A DNA stretch of 64,000 nucleotides from Streptomyces natalensis ATCC 27448 (GTDB taxonomy: Bacteria; Actinomycetota; Actinomycetes; Streptomycetales; Streptomycetaceae). The notes below the pieces were generated by a model, which was not told where the DNA came from, searched no databases, and was given only the letters and a program-made list of their open reading frames with translations. Positions 27,186-35,640 of this stretch are shown here, one piece after another. Each line of letters begins with the position of its first letter. Within the stretch, counting starts at the first letter, position 1. The DNA lies in contig NZ_JRKI01000025.1 of the NCBI RefSeq assembly GCF_000935125.1, positions 1-64,000 on the forward strand. The letters are read 5' to 3'. The position numbers were made by a program, and so were the translations under genes.

Positions 27186-27667
27186 TCATGTTGCCCTGGA
27201 GGAAGTCGCGTTGAGCTGTTGCCGTGCGGGCGTCGTTGCGGCCGGGCCGGGCCCGGAGGTCGGAACTCCGACGTTCTCCCTGCTCACCGTGCAGTGGTGT
27301 GCATCGGTTCCGTCGCGGCGTCTTGCCGGAATGGCAAATACTGTGCAGGGATCTCCCCGATTGGCTTGAAATCCTGTGGATCGCGCTTCATTATCTCGGT
27401 GACTCCCCATTTGGGGCCGGGTATTGAACCCCGGCGCGTGGTGGGGGAGTCCGGGATCCGGGGGGAGATCTGTTTCTTGGCGCTCCGTGCGCTTTCTCTG
27501 TCAGCGATACGGCATGGATACGGCATGTGATCGCGACGATCGCACCTTCGGCCCTGGTGGCGGCGCCCTTGTCCGCTGCGGTGGGTGTGGGACGGCACAG
27601 GGATTCCCGTGGTACGGGAATCGAGTAGGTCCGGGGCAATTCACTCAGGAAGGGCTCGACGAGAGCA
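27186..27667. other. Intergenic region, left border of the cluster
   Basis: 482 bp between tag and the FAD oxidase gene. No convincing coding frame. The notable element is the palindrome at 27602-27622, described separately. The local composition is slightly less GC-rich than the genes around it. Confidence 0.5.
27602..27622. promoter_or_regulatory. Perfect palindrome, likely operator of the FAD oxidase gene
   Basis: GATTCCCGT (27602-27610) and ACGGGAATC (27614-27622) are exact inverted repeats separated by GGT, 45 bp before the ATG at 27668. There is no T tract, so an operator fits better than a terminator. The cognate regulator is not identified. Confidence 0.55.
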
Positions 27668-29293
27668 ATGACGAACGCATACGAGGACCAGGCGCGGGGT
27701 GGGGGCTCCAGGGAGCCGAGGCCCGAGCCCGCACCTGCCGCGGAATTCTCCGCGACCACGATCGGCGCGGTCGATCCGCGGTACGGCGATCTGGTGCGCG
27801 GAATGAACCAGCGCTGGGTCGGCCGGCCGGAATCCGTACGGATGGTCGACTCCCCTCAGCAGGTGCAGGCCGTGGTGCAAGAAGCGGTCCGGGCCGACAA
27901 AAAGCTGACGGTCCGCAGTGGCGGGCACTGCTATGAGAACTTCGTCTTCAACGCCGAAACCAAAATCGTCCTCGATATGTCGGAGATGACATCGGTCTCC
28001 TGGGACGATCACTTCTCCGCATTCGCGGTCGAGGCCGGCGCGACGCTGCTCGACGTCTATGAGCGGCTGTACAAGGTGTGGGGCGTCACCGTCCCCGGCG
28101 GCATGTGCTATTCGGTCGGGGTGGGCGGCCATGTCAGCGGCGGCGGTTGGGGCATGCTCGCCCGCCGGAACGGCCTGATCGTCGACCATCTCTATGCGGT
28201 CGAGGTGGTCGTGGTCGACGCCCACGGCACCGCCCGTACCGTGGTCGCCACCCGCGAGGAATCCGATCCCAACCGCGATCTGTGGTGGGCCCACACCGGG
28301 ACCGGCGGCGGGAACTTCGGCGTGGTCACCCGCTACTGGTTCCGCTCCCCGCACGCCACGGGCCGCCAGCCGGAGCAGGCGCTCATCAAGCCGCCGAGCG
28401 AGGTGCTGGTCAGCGCCGTCGCCTGGTCCTGGGAGGAGATGACGAAGGAGGCATTCATCCGGCTCGCCCGGAACTACTCCGCCTGGCACACGGCGGACGA
28501 GAATGCCCAACCCGGCAGTGCCTACAGCGGGCTGATGAGTTCGCTGCTGCTCAACCACAAGTCGAATGGCCAGATTGGCCTGGTCTCCCAAATGGACGCG
28601 ACCACGCCGGGCGCGGAGAAACTGCTGGAGGCGTATATAGCCGCCATCACCGACGGCGTCGATATCGAACATGGCCCCGTCACTCACACCATGGGCGAAC
28701 ACAAGCCGATGCCGCAGTACCACAAACCGCAGCGGCTGCCGTGGCTTCAGGCCACCCGGTTCTTCGGCACCACCACCAACTTCCTGGTGGACCCGACACT
28801 GCGTGCGGATTACAAGTCCGCCTACAACAAGCGGAATGTGACCGACGAACAGATCGCGGCCATGTACGAGCACCTCGCTCATACCGATCTCGTCAACCCG
28901 CATGCCATGGTGCAGTTCAGCTCCTTCGGCTGCGCGGTGAACAGCGTGAAGCCGGGCGACACCGCGAGCGTGCACCGTGATTCACGTTTCAAGCTGCTCT
29001 ATCAGACGTACTGGAACAACCCGGCCGACGACGACGCCAATATCTCCTGGCTGCGCTCCTTCTACGAGGATGTGTACCGGAAGACGGGCGGCGTTCCGGT
29101 CCCGGACGAGACCACCGACGGCTGCTACATCAATTACGCCGACATCGATCTCAACGACCCGGCGCACAACACCTCCGGAGTGCCGTGGTACACCCTGTAT
29201 TTCGGGGCCAACTACCCCCGGATGCAGCAGGTCAAGGCGAAGTGGGACCCGGGCAACCACTTCCACCACGGCCAGTCGGTGCGCCTGCCGTAG
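27668..29293 (+). CDS. Berberine-bridge-type oxidase with bicovalent FAD
   Basis: 541 residues, cytosolic (no signal peptide). FAD-linked oxidase of the BBE/GOOX family. Both covalent attachment residues are visible: H87 in VRSGGHCYENF (8-alpha-histidyl) and C147 in PGGMCYSVGVGGHVSGGGWG (6-S-cysteinyl). The C-terminal BBE segment ends in YTLYFGANYPRMQQVKAKWDPGNHFHHGQSVRLP. Such enzymes in Streptomyces oxidise alcohols, quinols or amines of secondary metabolites (AknOx, Dbv29, TamL). First gene of the putative cluster; likely oxidises an intermediate or the hydroquinone product (inference). Confidence 0.9.
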   Translation: MTNAYEDQARGGGSREPRPEPAPAAEFSATTIGAVDPRYGDLVRGMNQRWVGRPESVRMVDSPQQVQAVVQEAVRADKKLTVRSGGHCYENFVFNAETKIVLDMSEMTSVSWDDHFSAFAVEAGATLLDVYERLYKVWGVTVPGGMCYSVGVGGHVSGGGWGMLARRNGLIVDHLYAVEVVVVDAHGTARTVVATREESDPNRDLWWAHTGTGGGNFGVVTRYWFRSPHATGRQPEQALIKPPSEVLVSAVAWSWEEMTKEAFIRLARNYSAWHTADENAQPGSAYSGLMSSLLLNHKSNGQIGLVSQMDATTPGAEKLLEAYIAAITDGVDIEHGPVTHTMGEHKPMPQYHKPQRLPWLQATRFFGTTTNFLVDPTLRADYKSAYNKRNVTDEQIAAMYEHLAHTDLVNPHAMVQFSSFGCAVNSVKPGDTASVHRDSRFKLLYQTYWNNPADDDANISWLRSFYEDVYRKTGGVPVPDETTDGCYINYADIDLNDPAHNTSGVPWYTLYFGANYPRMQQVKAKWDPGNHFHHGQSVRLP

Positions 29294-29347
29294 CCGGCGC
29301 CTCGCCGTCGTCGTCTCCCTCGGCGCTGCGATAGGCGCCGAGGTGCC

Positions 29348-29384
29348 CCGTACCGCCCGGAGCAGGCTGCCCCGGGCGGTACGG
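29348..29384. terminator. Bidirectional hairpin between convergent genes
   Basis: Perfect 13-bp arms CCGTACCGCCCGG (29348-29360) and CCGGGCGGTACGG (29372-29384) with an 11-nt loop, midway between the oxidase stop (29293) and the SDR stop (29419). No T tract, as usual in Streptomyces. Confidence 0.75.
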
Positions 29385-29418
29385 CTGCGGGCGGGCGGGC
29401 CCCGGAGGGCATGCCGGA

Positions 29419-30162
29419 TCAGGCGCCGAAACCGCCGTCGATGTCCAGGCTCGCACCGGTGACGAACCCGGCCTCGGGACCGGCGAGATACGAGACCATC
29501 GCCGCTATTTCCTCGGACCTGCCGAACCGGTCCAGCGCCATCCAGCCGAGCATGCTGCTGGACATCGGACCGTCCGCCGGGTTGGCGTCCGTGTCGGTCG
29601 GGCCGGGCTGGACGTTGTTGACGGTGATGGCGCGCGGGCCCAGCTCCCGGGCCAGGCCGCGGGTCAGGCCGGCCACCGCCGACTTGGTCATGCCGTAGAC
29701 GGAACCGCCGGGGAAGGGAATGCGGTCGGCGTTGATGCTGCCGATCGTGATGATGCGGCCCCCGTCGGGCAGATGCCGCAGCGCCTCGCGGATCCCGACG
29801 ACCACCCCACGGATATTCACATTGATCATGGTGTCGATGGCGTCCAGGGGCAGCTCCTGCACGGGGCCGAAGGTGCCGCCGCCGGCGTTGTTCACCAGGA
29901 TGTCCAGGCCGCCCAGGGCTCGTACTGTCTCGTCGACCGCCGCGGCGATGTCTTCGTCCCTGGCGCTGTCGGCCTGGATGGCATGGGCGCGGCCGCCCGC
30001 GGAGCGGATGCCGGCGACGACCTCCTCGGCGCGGTCCTTGGAGTGGGAGTAGGTCAGTGCCACGGAGGCTCCGTCGGCCGCCAGGCGCTGCGCAATCGCC
30101 GCCCCGATGCCACGGGATGCCCCGGTGACCAGGGCGACCTTGCCGTTGAGCGTGTTCGTCAC
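29419..30162 (-). CDS. SDR family NAD(P)-dependent oxidoreductase
   Basis: 247 residues. Classical short-chain dehydrogenase: GKVALVTGASRGIGAAIA cofactor loop, LVNNAGGGTFG, catalytic serine in IITIGSIN, YGMTK active-site pair, and the ending FVTGASLDIDGGFGA. The basic residue placement suggests NADPH. I prefer GTG at 30162 with GAGAGG upstream to the ATG at 30192. Faces the oxidase gene across a shared terminator; a tailoring reductase of the cluster or a neighbour. Confidence 0.85.
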   Translation of the reverse strand: MTNTLNGKVALVTGASRGIGAAIAQRLAADGASVALTYSHSKDRAEEVVAGIRSAGGRAHAIQADSARDEDIAAAVDETVRALGGLDILVNNAGGGTFGPVQELPLDAIDTMINVNIRGVVVGIREALRHLPDGGRIITIGSINADRIPFPGGSVYGMTKSAVAGLTRGLARELGPRAITVNNVQPGPTDTDANPADGPMSSSMLGWMALDRFGRSEEIAAMVSYLAGPEAGFVTGASLDIDGGFGA

Positions 30163-30197
30163 GTTGTGCGTCCTCTCACGGGTGTTTCGCATTTCTT

Positions 30198-30264
30198 GGT
30201 GGTGCTGTTTCTCGGGTGATGCCGTATCTCAGGTGGTGCTGTTTCTCGGTGGTGCTGTTTCCGC
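30198..30264. repeat. Direct repeats upstream of the SDR gene
   Basis: GGTGGTGCTGTTTC occurs three times, at 30198, 30232 and 30248, in the 238-bp gap between the MFS stop and the SDR start. May be slippage or regulator sites for the SDR promoter. Confidence 0.6.
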
Positions 30265-30400
30265 TGTGGTGCGGCTTATCGGGTGGCGCGGTGGGCGCGG
30301 TGGTGCGCTCGCCGCGGTGGTGCGGTCTGCGAGTGGGGCCGGGGTGGCGGGCGCGGTGCCGCAGAGGGCGACGGTGCCGCGCCCGGCCCGGTCCGTGCGG

Positions 30401-31924
30401 TCAGGATTCGGCGGGGGCGCCGCCGCGCTCGGCGCTGGGCAGGAAGAGGGCGACTATGGCGCCGGCCACACAGATCCCCAGCGTCCACCAGAAGGCGCTG
30501 CCGAACGCCTCGGTGAGCGGCCCGGCCAGTCGGGGCGTCTTGGCGGCCGATGCGGACGCACCGCTCGGGCCCAGACGGTCGGTGAGCTGCTGCTGGACGA
30601 CGACGGCGAGCAGCGCCGTACCGACGGAGCCGCCCAGCTGGATGGAGGCGATCAGAGCGCTGCTGGCCCGGCCGGTGTTCTCCGGGGCGATGCTGGCGAA
30701 GCCCGTGGACAGCGCCGGGGCGAGCGTCGTGCCCAGGCCCACGCCGCGTACCAGGAGCGCGATGACGAGCAGCGCGGTGTCCTTGGCGGGATCGAGCTGG
30801 GTGTAGGCGACGGTGCTGACCGCCGCGAGAGCCATACCGGCAAGGACCACGGCCCGGGGGCCGAAGCGGGCGACGAGGCGTCCCACGGCGGGCAGGATCA
30901 GGACCGTGCCGACGCCCTGCGGGGCGAGCAACAGGCCCGAGGTCCAGGCGTCGAACCCGCCGGCCTGCTGGAAGAACAGGGGGAGCAGGAACATCATGCC
31001 GTAGACCGAGGCGCCGAACAGGAACGAGCCCAGGGCGGAGGCGCTGAACCGGCCGGTGGCGAACAGCCGTACATCGATGAGGGGGACGCCCCGCATCTTC
31101 AGCGCGTGCACCAGATAGGCGATCAGCAGGACCGCGCCGACGCCGAACGAGATCTGCACGACCGGGGCTCCGATGCCGCCGCCGGTGGCCAACTGGGAGA
31201 AACCGAGGAGCAGTCCGGCCAGGGCGGCGGGCAGCAGAACCAGACCGCGCACATCGAGCCGGGAGACGCCACGCTCCTCGCGGGGCGGGTCGGTGGGCAG
31301 GATGCGCTGGGCCAGCACCGCGCACAGCAGTCCGAGCGGGACGTTGAACCAGAAGAGCCAGCGCCAGTCCAGGTTGTCCATCAGCACACCGCCGACCATC
31401 GGGCCGAAGACCGGGGCGAGGGTGATGGGGATCTGCACCATGCTCAGCACGGTGGTGGCGCGCTTGGGGCCGGCCGCGCGGGCCAGCATCGTCAGCATGA
31501 TCGGCTCGAACATGGCGCCGCCGATGCCCTGGACGACGCGGGCACCGATCAGGGTGCCGACGCTGGTGGCGACGGCGGCCAGGACACAGCCGACGAGATA
31601 GACGACCAGGGATGCCTGCCAGAGGGTCTTCTCCCCGAACCGGTCCATCGCCCAGCCGGCGATCGGGATGGCGACGGCGATCGCCAGGAGGTAGGCGGTG
31701 CTCACCCACTGCACCGTGGACAGGGGCACCGAGAACACCTCGGCGAGACGGCCCATGCCCACCGACACGATGGTGGTGCTGAGCAGGGCGATGACGGCGC
31801 CTAAGGACAGCGTCGAGCCGATGGGCAGCAGGCCCTTCTCCGCCTGCTCGCCTCCCTCGGCGGGCGCCTCCGTGCGCGGGGCGTTATCGGCTTCCAGCGG
31901 GGCTGCCGCCGCGGTCTCTTCCAT
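30401..31924 (-). CDS. DHA2-family (14-TM) MFS drug exporter
   Basis: About 507 residues with fourteen predicted membrane segments, EmrB/QacA type. Motif A is visible as AGWAMDRFGEKTLWQASLVVY, motif C as LAPVFGPMVGGVLMDNLDWRWLFWFNVPLG. Start ATG at 31924 follows GGAAGGAAACG. Proton-driven efflux of hydrophobic or cationic compounds; in this position it is the probable self-resistance exporter of the cluster (inference). Confidence 0.9.
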   Translation of the reverse strand: MEETAAAAPLEADNAPRTEAPAEGGEQAEKGLLPIGSTLSLGAVIALLSTTIVSVGMGRLAEVFSVPLSTVQWVSTAYLLAIAVAIPIAGWAMDRFGEKTLWQASLVVYLVGCVLAAVATSVGTLIGARVVQGIGGAMFEPIMLTMLARAAGPKRATTVLSMVQIPITLAPVFGPMVGGVLMDNLDWRWLFWFNVPLGLLCAVLAQRILPTDPPREERGVSRLDVRGLVLLPAALAGLLLGFSQLATGGGIGAPVVQISFGVGAVLLIAYLVHALKMRGVPLIDVRLFATGRFSASALGSFLFGASVYGMMFLLPLFFQQAGGFDAWTSGLLLAPQGVGTVLILPAVGRLVARFGPRAVVLAGMALAAVSTVAYTQLDPAKDTALLVIALLVRGVGLGTTLAPALSTGFASIAPENTGRASSALIASIQLGGSVGTALLAVVVQQQLTDRLGPSGASASAAKTPRLAGPLTEAFGSAFWWTLGICVAGAIVALFLPSAERGGAPAES

Positions 31925-32060
31925 CGTTTCCTTCCGTATCTTCCGTGCTGTCGGGGCGATCCGTGCCGCGCGCTTCTCGCGTGCGCACGCGGCCGGCGGG
32001 GGTGTGCGGTTCGTGGGCGGCTCTCGGGCCACAGGGCTGCCGCCACAAGCGGCGGGCGGG

Positions 32061-32585
32061 TCAGCCGGCGGGTTCTTCTCCCGGCTCCCAGCCGTAGCGG
32101 GCGCCTATCTCCGCGATCTGCGGGAAGTGCTCCGCGGGCCAGGGCAGGGGCTGCACACCGGGCTGGGCGGGATCGCCGGCTTCGAGGAAGAACTTGTCGA
32201 ACCCGGCGGGGGTGAACATGAAGACCATCTTGGCCACGTGCAGACCGGTGTTCTTGAAACGGTGGGTCACCCCGCGGGGGATGAAGACGAAGTCGCCTTG
32301 GTGAGCGGTGAACGTCCGGCCCGAGTCGAGGACTTCGAGCTCGCCGGAGAGCAGGTAGTACGCCTCGTCCTCGCCGCGGTGGATATGCGCGGCCGGGCCG
32401 CACCCGGGGGGCACGGACGCCTCCATGAAGGCCAGGCGGCCGCCGGTGTTCTCATGGCTCGCCTTGATGGTGTAGGTGTCGCCGTCGACCCAGACGGTCC
32501 GGCCCTCCCCGGCGGGCACGTGCAGGACCCGCTGGGGGCGCTCGGGGGATGCGTCCTTTCCTTTGTGCCTCGTTGCCTCGGTCAT
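32061..32585 (-). CDS. Single-domain cupin protein
   Basis: 174 residues. The cupin metal site is intact: H67, H69 and E74 in AAHIHRGEDEAYYLLSG, and H108 in FIPRGVTHRF. This is the quercetin-dioxygenase-like small cupin type, usually an iron or manganese dioxygenase, isomerase or a binding protein. ATG at 32585 with GGAGG upstream. Encoded 136 bp upstream of the exporter in the same direction; an aminophenol ring oxidase role is possible but unproven. Confidence 0.8.
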   Translation of the reverse strand: MTEATRHKGKDASPERPQRVLHVPAGEGRTVWVDGDTYTIKASHENTGGRLAFMEASVPPGCGPAAHIHRGEDEAYYLLSGELEVLDSGRTFTAHQGDFVFIPRGVTHRFKNTGLHVAKMVFMFTPAGFDKFFLEAGDPAQPGVQPLPWPAEHFPQIAEIGARYGWEPGEEPAG

Positions 32586-32686
32586 GGGGCCTCCAGCTCG
32601 GGTCGGTACGGAAGGGAGAGGCTCTGTCGCGGAGTCTTCGGTTCGGTGGCATGCAAAGGGGAAACACCGCCGGGCCGCGAACGGTT

Positions 32687-32717
32687 GCATCCCGGGCCGA
32701 AGGACGGCCCGGGATGC
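32687..32717 (-). terminator. Strong hairpin terminator after the AMP-ligase gene
   Basis: Perfect 13-bp arms GCATCCCGGGCCG (32687-32699) and CGGCCCGGGATGC (32705-32717) with a 5-nt loop AAGGA, 25 bp past the minus-strand ligase stop. It ends the amidase-ligase unit and insulates the cupin gene. Confidence 0.8.
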
Positions 32718-32742
32718 CTGGCGCAGGCGCTGAAATACCTGG

Positions 32743-34056
32743 TCAATGGGCGAAGGAACCATCGCGGTCGAGGCGCCGCACGACGGTGCGGTCGGAGACC
32801 TGACGCTGGGTGGCGCCGGCGGTCAGAACCTGCCGGTCCGCCGGCGGATCGAGCCGGCCCAGCAGCCGCAGCGCCCCCGACCGATCGACCTCGACCAGAT
32901 CCCGGGTGCACAGCCAGCCGCCCGGATCGCGCCCGCCGTCCGCGAGGAAACGCGCCGGCGGCTCCTCCGGCGCGAGATACGGCGAGCCGGGCAGGCGTAC
33001 CTGTAGCTCCCCCGAGACAAGGCGGACCCGGACGCCGGGCGCCGGCACCCCGACCGTGCCCGGCCCGTACACCCCGGCCGCGTCGACGGCGATGATGCCG
33101 GTCTCGGTCGTCCCGTACGCCTGGCCGATGCGTACCCCGAAGCGTTCGGCGAAACGGGTGGAGACCTGCCGGACCAGCACATCGCCGGCGGATATCGCCA
33201 TCCGCAGGCGGGGCAGCGACGGTACGCCGCCCCGCGCGGGCCCCGCCGACGAGGCCGGAGCGTCCAACGAGGCCGGAGCGTCCGGGGAGTCCGGGGAGTC
33301 CGGAGAGTCGGCCGGCCAGGACGCCAGGCCCGCGAAATGCCCCGGCGCCCCCAGAACCGCCTCGACGTCGTGGACCCGGCAGGCATCGAGCACCGCCCGG
33401 GGACCGGTGTCCCGGGCGAACACCGGCACCGCTCCGGTGTTCATGGCGTGCAGCAGCCCGCCGATGAGCCCGAAGGAGTGCTCCGGCGGCGCCAGCAGCA
33501 GCGCCTTCTCACCGGGCCGGGGCATGCCGCCGATCGCGCGGAACCGCCCGAGTTCCGTGGTCACGGACTCGGGCGTACGGCCGATGGCCTTGGCGACACC
33601 GGTGCTGCCGGAGGTGAACTGCACCAGGCAGTGCGGCGTTTCGGCCGGGCGGCCGCCCTTCAGACGGCGGACGAGGACCTCGCACTCGTCGTGAAACGTT
33701 CCGGCGGCCCACCCGGGCGCGTCGAAGGAGAGGTGGTACTGCGGCCGGCAGCGGTCCAGGAGGGTGCCCAGTTCACGGCCGCGCAGACCGGGACCCATCA
33801 GCATGACCTGAGCGCCGCACGACCACAGCGCGAACAGCGCCCACATCTGGGTGAAACTGCGGGCGCCCTGGAGAGCGACGGTGTGGCCTGCCCCGATGCC
33901 GTACGACCGCAGGGTGTGGCACAACGAGGAGACCTGGGCGCGCAGTTGGCCGTACGTGACCGTGCTGCGGGCGATCGCCCAAGGGGCACCGGCCGGCCGG
34001 CTCTCCAGCAGCCCGGCGCCCCACCAGTCGGCCTGCCGGCGGGAGTGGAGGGACAC
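32743..34056 (-). CDS. AMP-binding (acyl-adenylating) enzyme lacking the C-terminal subdomain
   Basis: 437 residues; usual length is about 500-550. ANL-superfamily N-domain motifs are present: VQFTSGSTGVAKAI (A3), QAYGTTETGIIAV (A5), LCTRDLVEVDRSGALRLLGRLD (A7/A8 hinge). After GRLD the family C-terminal domain with the catalytic A10 lysine is absent, replaced by about 30 unrelated residues, and the terminator follows. A Ser/Pro/Asp repeat (about 255-280) is inserted before A5. Six bp after the amidase gene, so one operon. It may only adenylate, or act on the aryl amine/carboxylate, or be degenerate. Confidence 0.82.
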   Translation of the reverse strand: MSLHSRRQADWWGAGLLESRPAGAPWAIARSTVTYGQLRAQVSSLCHTLRSYGIGAGHTVALQGARSFTQMWALFALWSCGAQVMLMGPGLRGRELGTLLDRCRPQYHLSFDAPGWAAGTFHDECEVLVRRLKGGRPAETPHCLVQFTSGSTGVAKAIGRTPESVTTELGRFRAIGGMPRPGEKALLLAPPEHSFGLIGGLLHAMNTGAVPVFARDTGPRAVLDACRVHDVEAVLGAPGHFAGLASWPADSPDSPDSPDAPASLDAPASSAGPARGGVPSLPRLRMAISAGDVLVRQVSTRFAERFGVRIGQAYGTTETGIIAVDAAGVYGPGTVGVPAPGVRVRLVSGELQVRLPGSPYLAPEEPPARFLADGGRDPGGWLCTRDLVEVDRSGALRLLGRLDPPADRQVLTAGATQRQVSDRTVVRRLDRDGSFAH

Positions 34057-34062
34057 GGTGGC

Positions 34063-35541
34063 TCAGCCTTCCCGCTCGCGCCGCAGCTCCAGGCGCTCAT
34101 AGCCCTCGTGCCACGGGCGGCGGCGCTCCATCGCGGCGCAGGCCGCGACGACCCGGGGCTCGCCGAAGCGCCGTGCGGCGACCTGGAGGCCGACCGGCAG
34201 CCCGGCCGGGGTGAAGCCCGCGGGCACCGTGGCGGCGGGGCTGCCGATGAAGTTGTACAGGCCCGTCAGGCACCATCCGACGAGCGGATTGACGCTCTGT
34301 CCTGCGACTTCGGAGGGGCCCACGGTGGTGCGGTCGGCGGCGTTGGGGATCCGCGCCACCGAGGTCACCGGGCTCACGATGAGGTCGTAGTCGTCGAAGA
34401 CGTCCTCCAGGGAGTCGAGGAGTTCGCTGCGCAGCACGTCCTCCAGGCGGTAGTCGACGGCCGAGGGGCGCGCGCCCATCTCCAGGAGCTCCAGATAGGT
34501 GGGCGCCATGCGGTCGCGGTGGGCGAGGACGTCCACGCCGGCGCGTCGCATACGGGTGAGGAACTCCACCTGGCGGACGGCCTGCATCCGCCGCCACAGT
34601 GCGGTGAACTCCTGGTGCGGACGCGGAAGTTTGATGTCGACCTCGACGACCTCGGCGCCGTCGTCGATCAGCGCGCCGAGCGATTCCCGTACGACCGCGG
34701 CCACATCGGCCTCGACGGGGAAGCCGCCCAGGTCGGGGGAGTAGGCGATGCGCTGTCCGGCCAGTGGGCGGCGCAGGGCCTCTGTCAGGCGCTCGGGTGC
34801 CGACGGGAGCGAGTACGGGTCCCGGGGGTGCGGGCCGGCCATCACTTCGAACATCAGCACCCCGTCCTCGACGGTACGGGTGACCGGGCCGTAGCAGACC
34901 ATGGGGTTGAGCAGGCCGAACGCATTGGGCCGCACCACGGTGGGCACCCGGCCGAAGGTGCCCATCAGGGCGAACACCCCGCACAGCGATCCCGGGACGC
35001 GCAGCGAGCCGCCGGCGTCGGAACCCTGGGCGAGGGGCACCAGGCCCTCGGCGACGGCCGCGGCGGCGCCCCCGGAGGAGCCGCCCGCGTTGGCGGTCAG
35101 ATCGAAGGGTGTACTGGTCGGCCCGAAGAGGAAGTTGTCGGTGATGGCCTTGTGGCCGAATTCCGGGGTGTTCGTTTTGCCGATGACGATGGCGCCGGCC
35201 TGCTGGAGCCGTTCGGCGCTGATGCCGTTGGCCTCGGGCACCGTGTTCTCGAAGGCGTACGACGCCTGGGTGGTGCGGATTCCCGCCACCGGGTCGAGGT
35301 CCTTGATCCCCACGGGCAGCCCGTGCAGCGGCGGCAGCGGATTGCCGGTCAGCACCTCGCGCTCCGCTCGCCGGGCGGCCTGGAGGGCCTCGTCGGCGCA
35401 GACGGTGACAAAGGCGTTGACCGCGGGGTTACGGCGCTCGATGCGGTCGAGGCAGGACTCGACCAGCTCGACCGGGGACAGCTCCCGGCGGCGGATCATT
35501 CCGGCCAGGCGGGCGGCCGGCTGATAGGCGAGTTCATCCAT
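34063..35541 (-). CDS. Amidase signature family hydrolase
   Basis: 492 residues. The Ser-cisSer-Lys triad is intact: K80 in HGLPVGIKD, cis-Ser155 in NAGGSSGGAAAA, nucleophile S179 in SDAGGSLRVPG. Hydrolyses amide or urea-like C-N bonds in the cytosol. ATG at 35541. Co-transcribed with the AMP-ligase. In this cluster it might remove an acyl protecting group from the aminophenol nitrogen, or cleave a urea-type intermediate (both inference). Confidence 0.9.
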   Translation of the reverse strand: MDELAYQPAARLAGMIRRRELSPVELVESCLDRIERRNPAVNAFVTVCADEALQAARRAEREVLTGNPLPPLHGLPVGIKDLDPVAGIRTTQASYAFENTVPEANGISAERLQQAGAIVIGKTNTPEFGHKAITDNFLFGPTSTPFDLTANAGGSSGGAAAAVAEGLVPLAQGSDAGGSLRVPGSLCGVFALMGTFGRVPTVVRPNAFGLLNPMVCYGPVTRTVEDGVLMFEVMAGPHPRDPYSLPSAPERLTEALRRPLAGQRIAYSPDLGGFPVEADVAAVVRESLGALIDDGAEVVEVDIKLPRPHQEFTALWRRMQAVRQVEFLTRMRRAGVDVLAHRDRMAPTYLELLEMGARPSAVDYRLEDVLRSELLDSLEDVFDDYDLIVSPVTSVARIPNAADRTTVGPSEVAGQSVNPLVGWCLTGLYNFIGSPAATVPAGFTPAGLPVGLQVAARRFGEPRVVAACAAMERRRPWHEGYERLELRREREG

Positions 35542-35570
35542 GGTGCGACTTCCCTCTACTTGACGCGCAC

Positions 35571-35631
35571 CCGGCCCGGGCGCCCCGGTACGGCCCCGTG
35601 GGAGACGGTCCGTACGGGGCGCCCGGGCCGG
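35571..35631 (-). terminator. Long hairpin between griH-like and amidase genes
   Basis: Perfect 17-bp arms CCGGCCCGGGCGCCCCG (35571-35587) and CGGGGCGCCCGGGCCGG (35615-35631), extended inward by GTACGG/CCGTA. Lies 10 bp past the griH-like stop on the minus strand and ends the griI-griH unit. Confidence 0.85.
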
Positions 35632-35640
35632 CGCGCTGGC

